Assembly: GCA_030619215.1 (NCBI GenBank)
Contig: JAUXBV010000132.1
Span: 1-7,932, forward strand
Source of the DNA: Fibrobacterota bacterium
Lineage (GTDB): Bacteria; Fibrobacterota; Chitinivibrionia; Chitinivibrionales; JANQEN01
Length of the DNA: 7,932 bases
Reading direction: 5' to 3'
A program made the position numbers and the translations under genes. Positions 1 through 6,852 of the stretch are shown in pieces (the stretch's first letter is position 1; each line of letters begins with the position of its first letter). Under the pieces are notes generated by a model. That model made no database searches. It had not been told where the DNA came from and worked only from the letters and a program-made list of their open reading frames with translations.

Positions 1-27
1 GTTAGGTAGTGCTAAGGAGGTTTTGGT

Positions 28-753
28 TTGGATGTTATCAACTTGAAAGCTCGGCTGAGAACCGGCAGCGGAAAGAGCTATACCCGTAAAATTCGTAATG
101 TGGGATGGATTCCAGCAGTTTATTATGGTCACAATAGAGAGACAAAGAACATTGAAATTGATGCTCGTGAGTTCGCAGCTATTGTCCGTGGCAGGAAGAC
201 AACCCATCTTATCAATATTGAACTGCCGGGAGAAAAAAGTGACGGAACGTCTGTAATTAAAGAAATCCAGAGAAATATTATTAAGGATAACCTGTTTTAT
301 CATGTAGATTTTCAGCACGTGGCAATGGACGAAAAAATTTCTGTAAATATACCGATACATATTATTGGAACAGCTATCGGTGTTAAGGAAGATGGCGGAA
401 TACTCAATCACCCGAAACGTACTATTTTAGTTGAGTGTTTTCCCGGAGATATTCCTGAGTATGTTGAGGTTGACGTCTCGGAGCTTAAAATAGGCGATTC
501 GATTCATGTGAGTGAGTTCAGTGTACTCAATGCTGAAATCAAGGATACACCGGAAGATGTTGTCGCTGTTGTTGTTCACCCGCAGGCTGTAGTAGAAGAA
601 GTGCCGCAGGCTCCTGAGGAAGGCGAAGAAGGAGCCGAAGGGGAAGCAGCAGAAGCTGAAGCCAAGGAAGGCGAAGCGGAAGGTAAGGAAGAGTCAGAGA
701 CAAAAGCGAAAAAAGAAAAAGGTGAGACATCCGGTGATAGTAAAAAGAAATAG
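28..753 (+). CDS. rplY: 50S ribosomal protein L25, CTC form with acidic tail
   Basis: This is a 5S rRNA-binding protein of the large ribosomal subunit, in the long general-stress (CTC/TL5) form. Residues about 1-97 are the L25 RNA-binding domain, with the family segment VIKEIQRN...FYHVDFQHV at 76-98. Residues about 100-185 are the TL5 beta-rich domain, recognised by GVKEDGGILNHP (118-129), ECFPGDIPEYVEVDV and IGDSIHVSEF. Residues about 187-241 are a disordered tail rich in Glu, Ala and Lys. The start is TTG: AAGGAGG at 14-20 lies 7 nt upstream and no in-frame ATG competes. The domain also begins as expected, with an INLKARLRTGSGK-like opening. At 241 residues it is somewhat longer than typical CTC proteins because of the tail. 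It lies 23 nt before pth, the usual neighbour. In many bacteria prs precedes it; that gene would be outside the window. Family assignment is firm. Confidence 0.95.
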   Translation: MDVINLKARLRTGSGKSYTRKIRNVGWIPAVYYGHNRETKNIEIDAREFAAIVRGRKTTHLINIELPGEKSDGTSVIKEIQRNIIKDNLFYHVDFQHVAMDEKISVNIPIHIIGTAIGVKEDGGILNHPKRTILVECFPGDIPEYVEVDVSELKIGDSIHVSEFSVLNAEIKDTPEDVVAVVVHPQAVVEEVPQAPEEGEEGAEGEAAEAEAKEGEAEGKEESETKAKKEKGETSGDSKKK

Positions 754-776
754 GTTTTTAATTAGAGAGTTGGGTT

Positions 777-1403
777 GTGTTTTCTCTCATTAAAAAATTT
801 TTTAGAAGGGCACAACCCGGGCTCAATCAGAACGTTTCTTTTATTTTAGCAGGCATAGGTAACAAAGGAGAAAAGTACGGCAACACGCGCCACAATATTG
901 GCTTTTCAGTTGTTGATGCTCTTTTAAAAAAAAGTGAAGTGGTACTGAGAGAAAAAGGATGCCGGTCGGAAATTGTTGTCAGCAGGCTGCCCCATGGAGA
1001 TGTTGTGTCTATTGTCAAGCCTCAAACGCTGGTAAACAGATCGGGTATAGCGATAAAAGAAGTTTTAACGCGGTATAACCTTCCTTTATCTTCGTGTTTA
1101 ATAATTATCGATGACTTTAATCTCCCACTTGGAAAGCTTCGTTTCAGGCGGAGTGGAACAGATGGCGGTCATAACGGGCTTCGGTCTATTATATCGGAGA
1201 TTGGTACCGGTTTTCCACGTCTAAGAATTGGAATCGGACCGTTGCCTGAGAATACGAACATTGTCGATTTTGTGCTCGGCAGTTTTGACAAACAAGAAAT
1301 TGAAAAGAAGGATGAGGCGGTAAATAAAGCTGCGGATACTGTTCTGTTTTTCTGTAAAAATGGCATTGAGGCAGCAATGAGTAGGTACAATAGAAACAAT
1401 TAA
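777..1403 (+). CDS. pth: Peptidyl-tRNA hydrolase with N-terminal extension
   Basis: This cytosolic enzyme cleaves peptidyl-tRNA released from stalled ribosomes and so recycles tRNA. Residues matching the E. coli active site are visible: N29 in GIGNKGEKYG, catalytic H39 in NTRHN, N87 in TLVN, D112 in IDDFNLPLG, and H132/N133 in GGHNGL. The signature RLRIGIGPLP is at 148-157, followed by the conserved DFVLGSF. The core begins near residue 21 (SFILAGIGN), so about 20 residues precede it. These read MFSLIKKFFRR and onward, a basic-hydrophobic pattern. The start is GTG with only a weak purine stretch (GAGAG, 765-769). No other ATG, GTG or TTG occurs in frame before the core, so the extension appears genuine. 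The methionine usual before the active-site Asn (TFMN in E. coli) is V86 here. It sits between rplY and rpsF, a classic arrangement. Confidence 0.95.
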   Translation: MFSLIKKFFRRAQPGLNQNVSFILAGIGNKGEKYGNTRHNIGFSVVDALLKKSEVVLREKGCRSEIVVSRLPHGDVVSIVKPQTLVNRSGIAIKEVLTRYNLPLSSCLIIIDDFNLPLGKLRFRRSGTDGGHNGLRSIISEIGTGFPRLRIGIGPLPENTNIVDFVLGSFDKQEIEKKDEAVNKAADTVLFFCKNGIEAAMSRYNRNN

Positions 1404-1428
1404 TTGATACATTAAATTATTAACCTAA

Positions 1429-1463
1429 TCCTGCTCCAATTGGAGCCGTAAGACCACAGGAGG
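1429..1463 (+). promoter_or_regulatory. Candidate S6:S18-binding autoregulatory leader of rpsF
   Basis: The untranslated region before rpsF can fold as follows. A closing stem pairs TCCTG (1429-1433) with CAGGA (1457-1461). Inside it is an apical hairpin, CTCC (1434-1437) with GGAG (1442-1445), with loop AATT. Immediately 3' of the hairpin is an unpaired CCG (1446-1448) and the bulge TAAGACCA. The known S6S18 complex-binding motif in rpsF leaders is a conserved CCG presented in a bulge flanked by a stem and a hairpin, mimicking the 16S rRNA site. This layout matches it. The 3' strand of the closing stem covers part of the rpsF Shine-Dalgarno AGGAGG (1458-1463). Bound S6:S18 would therefore be expected to block translation initiation. 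The alternative fold extends the hairpin to GCTCC/GGAGC (1433-1446) and would consume the first C of CCG. The assignment rests on the motif, the gene context and the Shine-Dalgarno overlap; no folding calculation was run. Confidence 0.7.
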
Positions 1464-1469
1464 CTTTAA

Positions 1470-1817
1470 ATGAAACGAAAGTATGAAACAGTTGTGATTT
1501 TCGATGGTTCTTTGCCGGATGATGCTGTTGAGGAAGAGCACAGGAAGGTGGAGGAATTTCTGACAGAGAATACAGACTTTGAGAAAACAGATGTGTGGGG
1601 TAAAAAAAACCTTGCTTATGAAATTGATAAGAAGAAGACGGGAAATTATTACCTGTATTTATATGAAGCGGAAGGTAATATCAGCGAACTTCTTAACAAA
1701 CGGTTTAAACTGAATCGCAAGATCCTGCGTCAAATGACTGTCTTACATGAAAGGGTGCCGGAGATTAAAACAAAGGCAATTGAACCGGAACCGGTTGTAG
1801 AGAAAGTGGAGGAATAA
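1470..1817 (+). CDS. rpsF: 30S ribosomal protein S6
   Basis: S6 is a small-subunit protein that pairs with S18 on the 16S rRNA platform. The 115-residue sequence shows the usual S6 pattern: opening [11 protein letters not shown] (5-15), the core [26 protein letters not shown] (42-67), then [13 protein letters not shown] (79-91), completing the ferredoxin-like fold. A short Pro/Glu-rich tail follows, [10 protein letters not shown], as in many S6 proteins. The start is ATG with AGGAGG (1458-1463) at a 6-nt spacing, and this site lies in the proposed autoregulatory leader. rpsR starts 1 nt after the stop codon. No ssb or priB gene separates rpsF from rpsR, unlike the arrangement in Firmicutes and enterobacteria. 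Identification is firm. Confidence 0.96.
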   Translation: MKRKYETVVIFDGSLPDDAVEEEHRKVEEFLTENTDFEKTDVWGKKNLAYEIDKKKTGNYYLYLYEAEGNISELLNKRFKLNRKILRQMTVLHERVPEIKTKAIEPEPVVEKVEE

Positions 1818-1818
1818 A

Positions 1819-2049
1819 ATGCGAAGAAGACATATAAAGAGAAAAAAAAGCTGTTTTTACTGTAAGAATAGTATAGTCCCCGACTATAAAATGGTGGATG
1901 TGATAAAGAATGTAACTACAGACAGGGGAAAAATTTTACCTCGACGTATGACCGGGATTTGTGCAAAGCACCAAAGGAAGCTTGCAACTGCAATAAAAAG
2001 AGCCCGGCATCTTGCTCTGCTTCCCTTTGTTTCTGAAAACATTGCGTAG
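1819..2049 (+). CDS. rpsR: 30S ribosomal protein S18, zinc-binding type
   Basis: S18 is the partner of S6 in the 30S platform. At 76 residues it has the family length, with a basic N-terminus and the signature [20 protein letters not shown] plus ARHLALLPF from residue 42 to 70. It keeps a likely zinc site: C12 and C15 (CFYC) with C48 and H51 (CAKH). It therefore belongs to the cysteine-containing (C+) form rather than the zinc-free form in which these residues are lost. The start is ATG, one nt after the rpsF stop, with a ribosome binding site (GGAGGA, 1808-1813) inside the end of rpsF. Translation is thus probably coupled, which would let the S6:S18 leader control both proteins. Confidence 0.97.
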   Translation: MRRRHIKRKKSCFYCKNSIVPDYKMVDVIKNVTTDRGKILPRRMTGICAKHQRKLATAIKRARHLALLPFVSENIA

Positions 2050-2072
2050 TTTTAAAAAGGAGATAAATAGGC

Positions 2073-2540
2073 ATGAAAATAATTTTAAAGAAAGATTATG
2101 ATAAATTAGGCAAAACAATGGATGTTGTTACGGTAAAAGACGGGTATGCCAGAAATTTTCTTATACCGTCCGGTATCGCAGTCCCTGCGACAGAAGGTAA
2201 TATGAGTGCGGTGAAAGAGGCAAAAGTCATTGAGCAGAGACGTGACGAAAAAAAGTCTAAAGAGGCAAGGCAACTTGCAAAAAAGATAGAGGATGTTCCC
2301 TGTACTATTTCAGTAAGGGTCAAGAGAGATGAAGAAATCTATGGCTCCGTGTCTGCACATGAGATAGCTGAATTTCTCGGCAAAGAAGGTTTTAACATCG
2401 AAAAAGCCTCAGTGGAGCTGGAAGAGCCCATCAAACAGCTTGGAGTTTATTCTGTTAAAATAAAAGTCTATAAAGATGTCTATGCTAAATTGAAAGTGTG
2501 GGTTGTCAAGGAAGAGGATGAAAAGGCTAAAACAGATTAA
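2073..2540 (+). CDS. rplI: 50S ribosomal protein L9
   Basis: L9 binds 23S rRNA near the base of the L1 stalk and projects from the large subunit. The 155 residues show both halves of the family. The N-terminal domain has MKIILKKDYDKLGK and the signature GYARNFLIPSGIAVPAT (24-40). A charged connecting helix rich in Glu, Lys and Arg spans about 41-75. The C-terminal domain has EEIYGSVSAHEIAEFL (87-102) and a closing beta-strand region. Length is close to the E. coli protein (149). The start is ATG preceded by AAGGAG (2057-2062) at a 10-nt spacing. It ends the rpsF-rpsR-rplI cluster. No convincing terminator lies in the 51 nt before dapA, so read-through is likely. Confidence 0.97.
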   Translation: MKIILKKDYDKLGKTMDVVTVKDGYARNFLIPSGIAVPATEGNMSAVKEAKVIEQRRDEKKSKEARQLAKKIEDVPCTISVRVKRDEEIYGSVSAHEIAEFLGKEGFNIEKASVELEEPIKQLGVYSVKIKVYKDVYAKLKVWVVKEEDEKAKTD

Positions 2541-2591
2541 AAAACACACTGCAGGTCGTTACCCTACCGTAAGTTAATGGAGAAAAGTGAT

Positions 2592-3491
2592 ATGGATTTA
2601 CATGGATGTTATGTTGCCATTGTAACTCCTTTTGATCCACAGGGCGGTCTTGATGAACATGGACTTCGCTCGAATATTAACTTCTTGATAGAAAAGGGTG
2701 TTGCAGGAATAGTTCCGTGCGGGACAACAGGTGAATCGGCTACACTGTCCTGGGAGGAGCATAATCGTGTCGTTGATATTGCCGTTGACGAAGTAAAGGG
2801 CCGGGTTACCGTCATAAGCGGCGCGGGGTCAAATAATACCAGGGAAGCGATTGAGGCTGCAAAACATGCGAGAGAAAGTGGCGCAGACGCCATTTTGTGC
2901 ATTACTCCCTATTACAACAAACCGACACAGGAAGGGCTCTATCAGCATTTTAAAGCAATTACCGAGAAGGCCGCTATACCGACAGTAGTATATAATGTTC
3001 CCGGACGAACAGGTATAAATCTTTTTCCGGAGACGCTTGAGAGGTTATGTGAGTTTGAATCTATTATTGCCGTGAAGGAAGCGAGTGGTGATCTGGCTCA
3101 GATTTCAGAAATTCACCGGCGGTGCGGCGAAAGAATTACCATCCTTTCAGGGGATGATGCTCTGACCCTGCCGATGCTAGCCTGCGGAGGAAAGGGTGTT
3201 ATCTCTGTTATCGGGAATATACTTCCTGTTGAAATGTCTGAAATGGTTAAAGCCTTTTTTGAAAGAAGAATTGATGATGCCCTGGCTCTTCACGAACAGC
3301 TTCTGCCGATTTCAAAAGCAATGTTTATTGAGACCAACCCCATACCGGTAAAAACCGCAATGAATTATCTTGGTTTAGGTGCAGGAACCCTTCGCCTGCC
3401 GCTTGTATCAATGAGTGAGAGCAATAAAAAGAAGCTTATATCCGTACTTCAATCGAATAATGTAAAACCAATTAACGTGAAAGCGCTCTAG
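2592..3491 (+). CDS. dapA: 4-hydroxy-tetrahydrodipicolinate synthase
   Basis: DapA condenses pyruvate with aspartate semialdehyde, the first committed step to diaminopimelate and lysine. It is a cytosolic TIM-barrel enzyme. From the chosen start (299 aa) the key residues are T45/T46 in GTTGESATLSWEEH, Y107/Y108 in PYYNKPTQEGLYQHF, Y134 and R139 in VVYNVPGRTG, and the Schiff-base lysine K162 in IAVKEASGD. The closing NPIPVKTAMNYLGL is also typical. Two ATGs are possible. The one at 2592 has GGAGA (2579-2583) about 9 nt upstream and begins right before the conserved LHGCYVAIVTPF. The one at 2577 adds five residues (MEKSD) but has no clear ribosome binding site. dapB follows after 7 nt, so the two pathway steps are adjacent and probably co-translated. 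Confidence 0.95.
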   Translation: MDLHGCYVAIVTPFDPQGGLDEHGLRSNINFLIEKGVAGIVPCGTTGESATLSWEEHNRVVDIAVDEVKGRVTVISGAGSNNTREAIEAAKHARESGADAILCITPYYNKPTQEGLYQHFKAITEKAAIPTVVYNVPGRTGINLFPETLERLCEFESIIAVKEASGDLAQISEIHRRCGERITILSGDDALTLPMLACGGKGVISVIGNILPVEMSEMVKAFFERRIDDALALHEQLLPISKAMFIETNPIPVKTAMNYLGLGAGTLRLPLVSMSESNKKKLISVLQSNNVKPINVKAL

Positions 3492-3498
3492 TTAAGGT

Positions 3499-4302
3499 AT
3501 GGCTGTTAATATTATAATTAACGGCGTTTTAGGCCGAATGGGCAGGGAGATTGCAGGTATTGTCCTTGCAGATGAGGAAACGCACCTCGTGGGATGTGTC
3601 GAAGAGCGAGGGAACCCTGCGATTGGATCGGATATCGGTAGCTTCATCGGTTGTGGTACAACAGGAATTTCAATTACTTCTTCTTTGAAAGATATCCATG
3701 TTGATACTGCTGTGGTTATGGATTTTACGGCACCAGACTCTACCAGGGCCTTACTGGAAGAAATAGAAGGAACGGGAATAGGTGTTGTCACCGGCACGAC
3801 AGGCTTGACAGATGGTGATATGGAGCTGATGGAAAAGGTATCCAAAAAAAACGCTGTTCTTTTCAGCCCCAATATGAGCCTTGGTATTAATTTTCTTTTT
3901 TACCTGACGAAGATTACAGCAGAGAAACTCGGAGACGATTTTAATATTGAAATTATCGAAACACATCATAAATACAAGAAGGACTCACCAAGCGGTACTG
4001 CAAAGCTTCTGGGTGAAATTGCATCAAAGGCTATCGGTTGCTCTGATAACGAGACGATAAAACATGGCAGGACTGGTTTTATTGGTGAGCGCCCTTTAAA
4101 AGAGATTGGCATGCATTCTATTCGCGGTGGCGATATTGTGGGAGACCATACCGTTCTTTTTGCCGGTTCAGGAGAGCGGCTTGAACTCAAGCACACAGCC
4201 CACAGCAGGTTAACTTTTGCACAGGGTGCGGTGAAAGCTGCCAAATGGTTACATTTAAAAGGTCCCGGTTTCTATTCAATGCACGATGTGCTGGGATTTT
4301 AA
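3499..4302 (+). CDS. dapB: 4-hydroxy-tetrahydrodipicolinate reductase
   Basis: DapB reduces the DapA product with NAD(P)H to tetrahydrodipicolinate. The 267 residues contain the Rossmann nucleotide-binding loop NGVLGRMGREI (8-18), MDFTAP (74-79), GTTG (99-102), SPNMSLGINFLF (123-134), and the catalytic segment EIIETHHKYKKDSPSGTA with H156, H157 and K160. HSIRGGDIVGDHTV (206-219) and the C-terminal MHDVLGF follow. The start is fixed by the Rossmann loop only eight residues in. AAGG lies just 1 nt from the ATG, too close to be a good ribosome binding site, so initiation is probably coupled to the end of dapA 7 nt upstream. The position matching E. coli R39, which contacts the NADPH phosphate, appears to be E36. 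This hints at a preference for NADH. Confidence 0.95.
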   Translation: MAVNIIINGVLGRMGREIAGIVLADEETHLVGCVEERGNPAIGSDIGSFIGCGTTGISITSSLKDIHVDTAVVMDFTAPDSTRALLEEIEGTGIGVVTGTTGLTDGDMELMEKVSKKNAVLFSPNMSLGINFLFYLTKITAEKLGDDFNIEIIETHHKYKKDSPSGTAKLLGEIASKAIGCSDNETIKHGRTGFIGERPLKEIGMHSIRGGDIVGDHTVLFAGSGERLELKHTAHSRLTFAQGAVKAAKWLHLKGPGFYSMHDVLGF

Positions 4303-4337
4303 CGTTGCATTTCATAACACGCGGGAATGTTAATCTT

Positions 4338-6104
4338 ATGCGCTGTAAATTACTTCTTTTTGCTTTTTTGCTATCTCTCATTCTTCCCTTTTTTCTATTT
4401 GCCCAGGATACATCATCCATCAATAGCAAAACAGAAACGACTTCTTTACAGGGGGTAGAAAAGAGCGGCAGCCAGGATGAAGAGGATGTTTCCAAAAAGG
4501 AGCAGAAAGAAGATGTAATTATAGAAGAGGAGAGTGAAGAGGATATTATTGAAGAAGAGGATATTACTAAAGATGTAATTACAGAAGAGGATATTATAGA
4601 AGAGGCTTCGGAAAAAGAAACACCAAAGAAAGAAGTTACCGAAGAAGATATTTCAGAAGAGCCTTTAGAAAAAGAAGAGCCGAAAGAAGAGGTTATTGCC
4701 GAAGAGCCGAAAGAAGGAATTATTAAAGAAGAAGATGTTACGGAAGAGGATATTATTGAAGGGGTTTCGGACAAAGAGAAGCCGGTGGAGGAAGTTGTTG
4801 CCGAAGATGAGAAAATAGATACTGTTAAGTCTCCTTCTGTCACTCCGGAAGAAGGGATTGTGAAGGAAATTGAAGAGAGTGTCGAAGGTGAAAAAGGCGC
4901 TGAGGAGGAAAAAGATACTGTTTCAGAAGAAGCATTCATTGAAGAAGAAGATATGGATATTATTCTTGAGGAAGATGAAGGCCTCCTTATTGTTGATGAT
5001 AAAGAGGAGTTTTTTATAACAGACGAGCCGGCGGAAAGTACCGTTGTAGAAGAAAAATTGCTTAAAGAGAAAGACGACACCGTTACTGCCGAAGTAACAC
5101 CTTCGGAGGAGACAGGCGAACAACCGCAAAAGGAGGAGGCCTTAGTTCCGTCTGAACTGGAGGTTATAGAGGAAGAGATTAGTACTGAAAAACCGGAAGT
5201 GGCAATCGGGGGAATACCTGATAAAGGAAAGCCTCCGGTAACTACTACAATTGAAAGAGCCCGATCAATCGATTTTGCAAAGAATCTGAAGGATTATCGC
5301 TCCCCTAAAAAAGCGATGTTCATGTCTCTTTTACTGCCCGGGCTGGGGCAGGCCTATACAAAGAAATATTGGAAAACAGCCCTGTTCGGTGCAATCGAGG
5401 CTTCTCTTGTTGGTTTTGCGGTTAAAAATGCGGTTGACGGAAGAGATAAGATGGAGGATGCACGGAACTTTGCTGATGACCATTATATTGTTCAAGATTT
5501 CTTTAAATTCTATGAAGATTTTATAACATTTGTCAGCCCAGAGTCTATCGATGTGGATATAGAAATTGTATTTGGAGACTCGTTAAGCAATTATAAGGAG
5601 AAATTTACCAATATTACCGGTAAAAGTCATGATGTTGATGAAAGAAAAGATTTTGATAAATTTATTGGTGATGATGAATCACCGTTCGTACAAGGATGGG
5701 ATGATTGTGAACCTTCCTTTTCTTCTGCCGGATATAATTTAACAGACACTTTGTATTCATATAATTATAAGTATTTTAGCGATGATACTTTATGGGTTAT
5801 TAGCAGATATATAAACGACACCGTTCTTGTTAAGGATGGAATTTATGGATATTCAAAGAATCAGGGAAAATATGCCGATATGATCAGTCAGTCAAATCGT
5901 TTTTATGATGTTTCAAGATATCTGATCTTTTTCCTTGTTGCCAATCACGTCGTCTCTGCTGTGGATGCCTTCATATCGGCGCGGGCTTTCAATGATAAGC
6001 TGTTGCATAAAGAGAGTTTTTGGCAGCGAATAGATATTGACCATCAAGTTGCATTTGCTCAAGATGGTTTTCACTCAAGGCTCGGAATAAGGGTGCGATT
6101 TTGA
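4338..6104 (+). CDS. Secreted glutamate-rich DUF5683-like membrane protein
   Basis: No function is recognised. From the ATG at 4338 (588 aa) it begins with a signal peptide: MRCK, a hydrophobic stretch to about residue 21, and FAQ, with likely cleavage at A22/Q23. Residues about 48-290 are low-complexity and acidic; in one stretch of 82 residues (about 48-129) 31 are Glu. Around 322-365 is the DUF5683-like segment SPKKAMFMSLLLPGLGQAY then YWKTALFGAIEASLVGFAV, followed by an acidic, aromatic soluble region. A second hydrophobic segment lies at about 528-546 (YLIFFLVANHVVSAVDAFI). The C-terminus LGIRVRF ends in Phe. An upstream in-frame ATG at 4245 would overlap dapB by 58 nt and place 31 residues before the signal peptide, so 4338 is preferred, although its ribosome binding site (GGGAA, 4323-4327) is weak. 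It is a paralogue of the next gene, whose start overlaps its stop. Confidence 0.8.
   Translation: MRCKLLLFAFLLSLILPFFLFAQDTSSINSKTETTSLQGVEKSGSQDEEDVSKKEQKEDVIIEEESEEDIIEEEDITKDVITEEDIIEEASEKETPKKEVTEEDISEEPLEKEEPKEEVIAEEPKEGIIKEEDVTEEDIIEGVSDKEKPVEEVVAEDEKIDTVKSPSVTPEEGIVKEIEESVEGEKGAEEEKDTVSEEAFIEEEDMDIILEEDEGLLIVDDKEEFFITDEPAESTVVEEKLLKEKDDTVTAEVTPSEETGEQPQKEEALVPSELEVIEEEISTEKPEVAIGGIPDKGKPPVTTTIERARSIDFAKNLKDYRSPKKAMFMSLLLPGLGQAYTKKYWKTALFGAIEASLVGFAVKNAVDGRDKMEDARNFADDHYIVQDFFKFYEDFITFVSPESIDVDIEIVFGDSLSNYKEKFTNITGKSHDVDERKDFDKFIGDDESPFVQGWDDCEPSFSSAGYNLTDTLYSYNYKYFSDDTLWVISRYINDTVLVKDGIYGYSKNQGKYADMISQSNRFYDVSRYLIFFLVANHVVSAVDAFISARAFNDKLLHKESFWQRIDIDHQVAFAQDGFHSRLGIRVRF
4511..4757 (+). 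repeat. Degenerate Glu-coding repeats inside the acidic region
   Basis: Near-identical DNA units recur within the gene. GAAGAGGATATTA followed by TT, CT or TA occurs at 4536-4550, 4554-4568, 4584-4598 and again at 4743-4757. AGATGTAATTAYAGAAGAGG occurs at 4511-4530 and 4571-4590, exactly 60 nt apart. All keep the reading frame and encode EEDII/EEDIT-type units. The identity at DNA level, not only protein level, suggests expansion by slippage or duplication. Nearby Pro-containing units (KEEPKEEV, EEPKEGI) look like older, diverged copies. Confidence 0.7.
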
Positions 6105-6823
6105 AAATGCTGTTAAAAATCATTCTGTTTCTTACAATCATTACCTTTTACACTGTTCCCTTACATGCCCAGGTGGTTGTTGAAGAGACGATTACTACCG
6201 ACACGGTTGACATCTTTACAAGAGGAGATAAAGACCGGCAGGGCAGGAGATTCCCTAAATTGGCTATGCTGATGAACCTTGTTCTGCCGGGCCTTGGCCA
6301 CCAGTACCTGGGTGATGAAAAACGGGCAATGGTCTATTTCTCTACTGAAGCACTTTTGGTCTTCGGTATGGTTTTTTCTGAGAGCTATTCCAACAAGATG
6401 TATAGGAATTCCAAAAGCTATGCATGGAGATATGCTGATACAAAATGCACTAAAGATCCGGGGAATGAGTACTGGAAGATTATCGGCAGCAAATATTACA
6501 TGAGTTATAAAGAGTTCAATAATGAAATGGAGCTTATCGGCGAGACGGACATGAAGTATGTTGAGCCGGATGAGATCTGGTATTGGGAGAGCGAATATTA
6601 TCAGGAGACCTATCGGGAAATGCGAGAGGCGGCAACGAGCTTTCATGTGGTTTCTTCATTTTTTCTGGGAGGAATGATACTTAACCGTGTTGTATCATTT
6701 ATTGATGCCCGTATTGCTTCCAAATACGATACGTACCAAACCGGGCGAAATGAGATAGAAATTCTGCCATACTATTCTCTCAACGATAAAGAAGTTGGCG
6801 TGTCTATTACCGGAAATTTTTAG
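6101..6823 (+). CDS. Secreted DUF5683-like membrane protein, paralogue of preceding gene
   Basis: Function is unknown. The 240-residue product starts with a signal peptide, KMLLKIILFLTII onward, with likely cleavage in LHA/Q near residues 23-24. After a short polar stretch comes PKLAMLMNLVLPGLGHQYLG (52-71) and EALLVFGMVF. This parallels PKKAMFMSLLLPGLGQAY and EASLVGFAV in the preceding protein, and both then have KM plus an alanine/aspartate segment. A soluble Tyr/Trp/Glu-rich stretch follows, then a second hydrophobic segment (SSFFLGGMILNRVVSFIDA) matching the partner's VVSAVDAFISAR. It ends VGVSITGNF. It lacks the glutamate-rich insertion. Two starts are possible: TTG at 6101, inside the previous stop (TTGA) and 7 nt from AAGGG (6089-6093), or ATG at 6107, two codons later. 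The overlap implies coupled translation and probably a shared complex. Confidence 0.8.
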   Translation: MKMLLKIILFLTIITFYTVPLHAQVVVEETITTDTVDIFTRGDKDRQGRRFPKLAMLMNLVLPGLGHQYLGDEKRAMVYFSTEALLVFGMVFSESYSNKMYRNSKSYAWRYADTKCTKDPGNEYWKIIGSKYYMSYKEFNNEMELIGETDMKYVEPDEIWYWESEYYQETYREMREAATSFHVVSSFFLGGMILNRVVSFIDARIASKYDTYQTGRNEIEILPYYSLNDKEVGVSITGNF

Positions 6824-6852
6824 CGAACCCTCCTTTAATTACACCACGAAGT

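Noticed and set aside
788..803. A-run/T-run inverted repeat early in pth resembling a terminator
   Set aside because: It lies in coding sequence for Lys-Lys-Phe-Phe, has no G+C stem, and is explained by codon content.
4245..4337. Upstream in-frame ATG extending the first DUF5683-like protein by 31 residues
   Set aside because: It would overlap dapB by 58 nt and bury the signal peptide behind a 31-residue extension. The ATG at 4338 gives a normal signal peptide.
4187..5080. Long serine-rich reading frame on the minus strand (297 codons)
   Set aside because: It is the complement of the GAA/GAG/GAT-rich repeats of the plus-strand gene, which read as Ser-rich codons in reverse. It spans the dapB end and has no protein-like pattern.
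6161..6646. 161-codon minus-strand frame opposite the second DUF5683-like gene
   Set aside because: It is fully antisense to a gene with a signal peptide and paralogue support, and it shows no recognisable domain.
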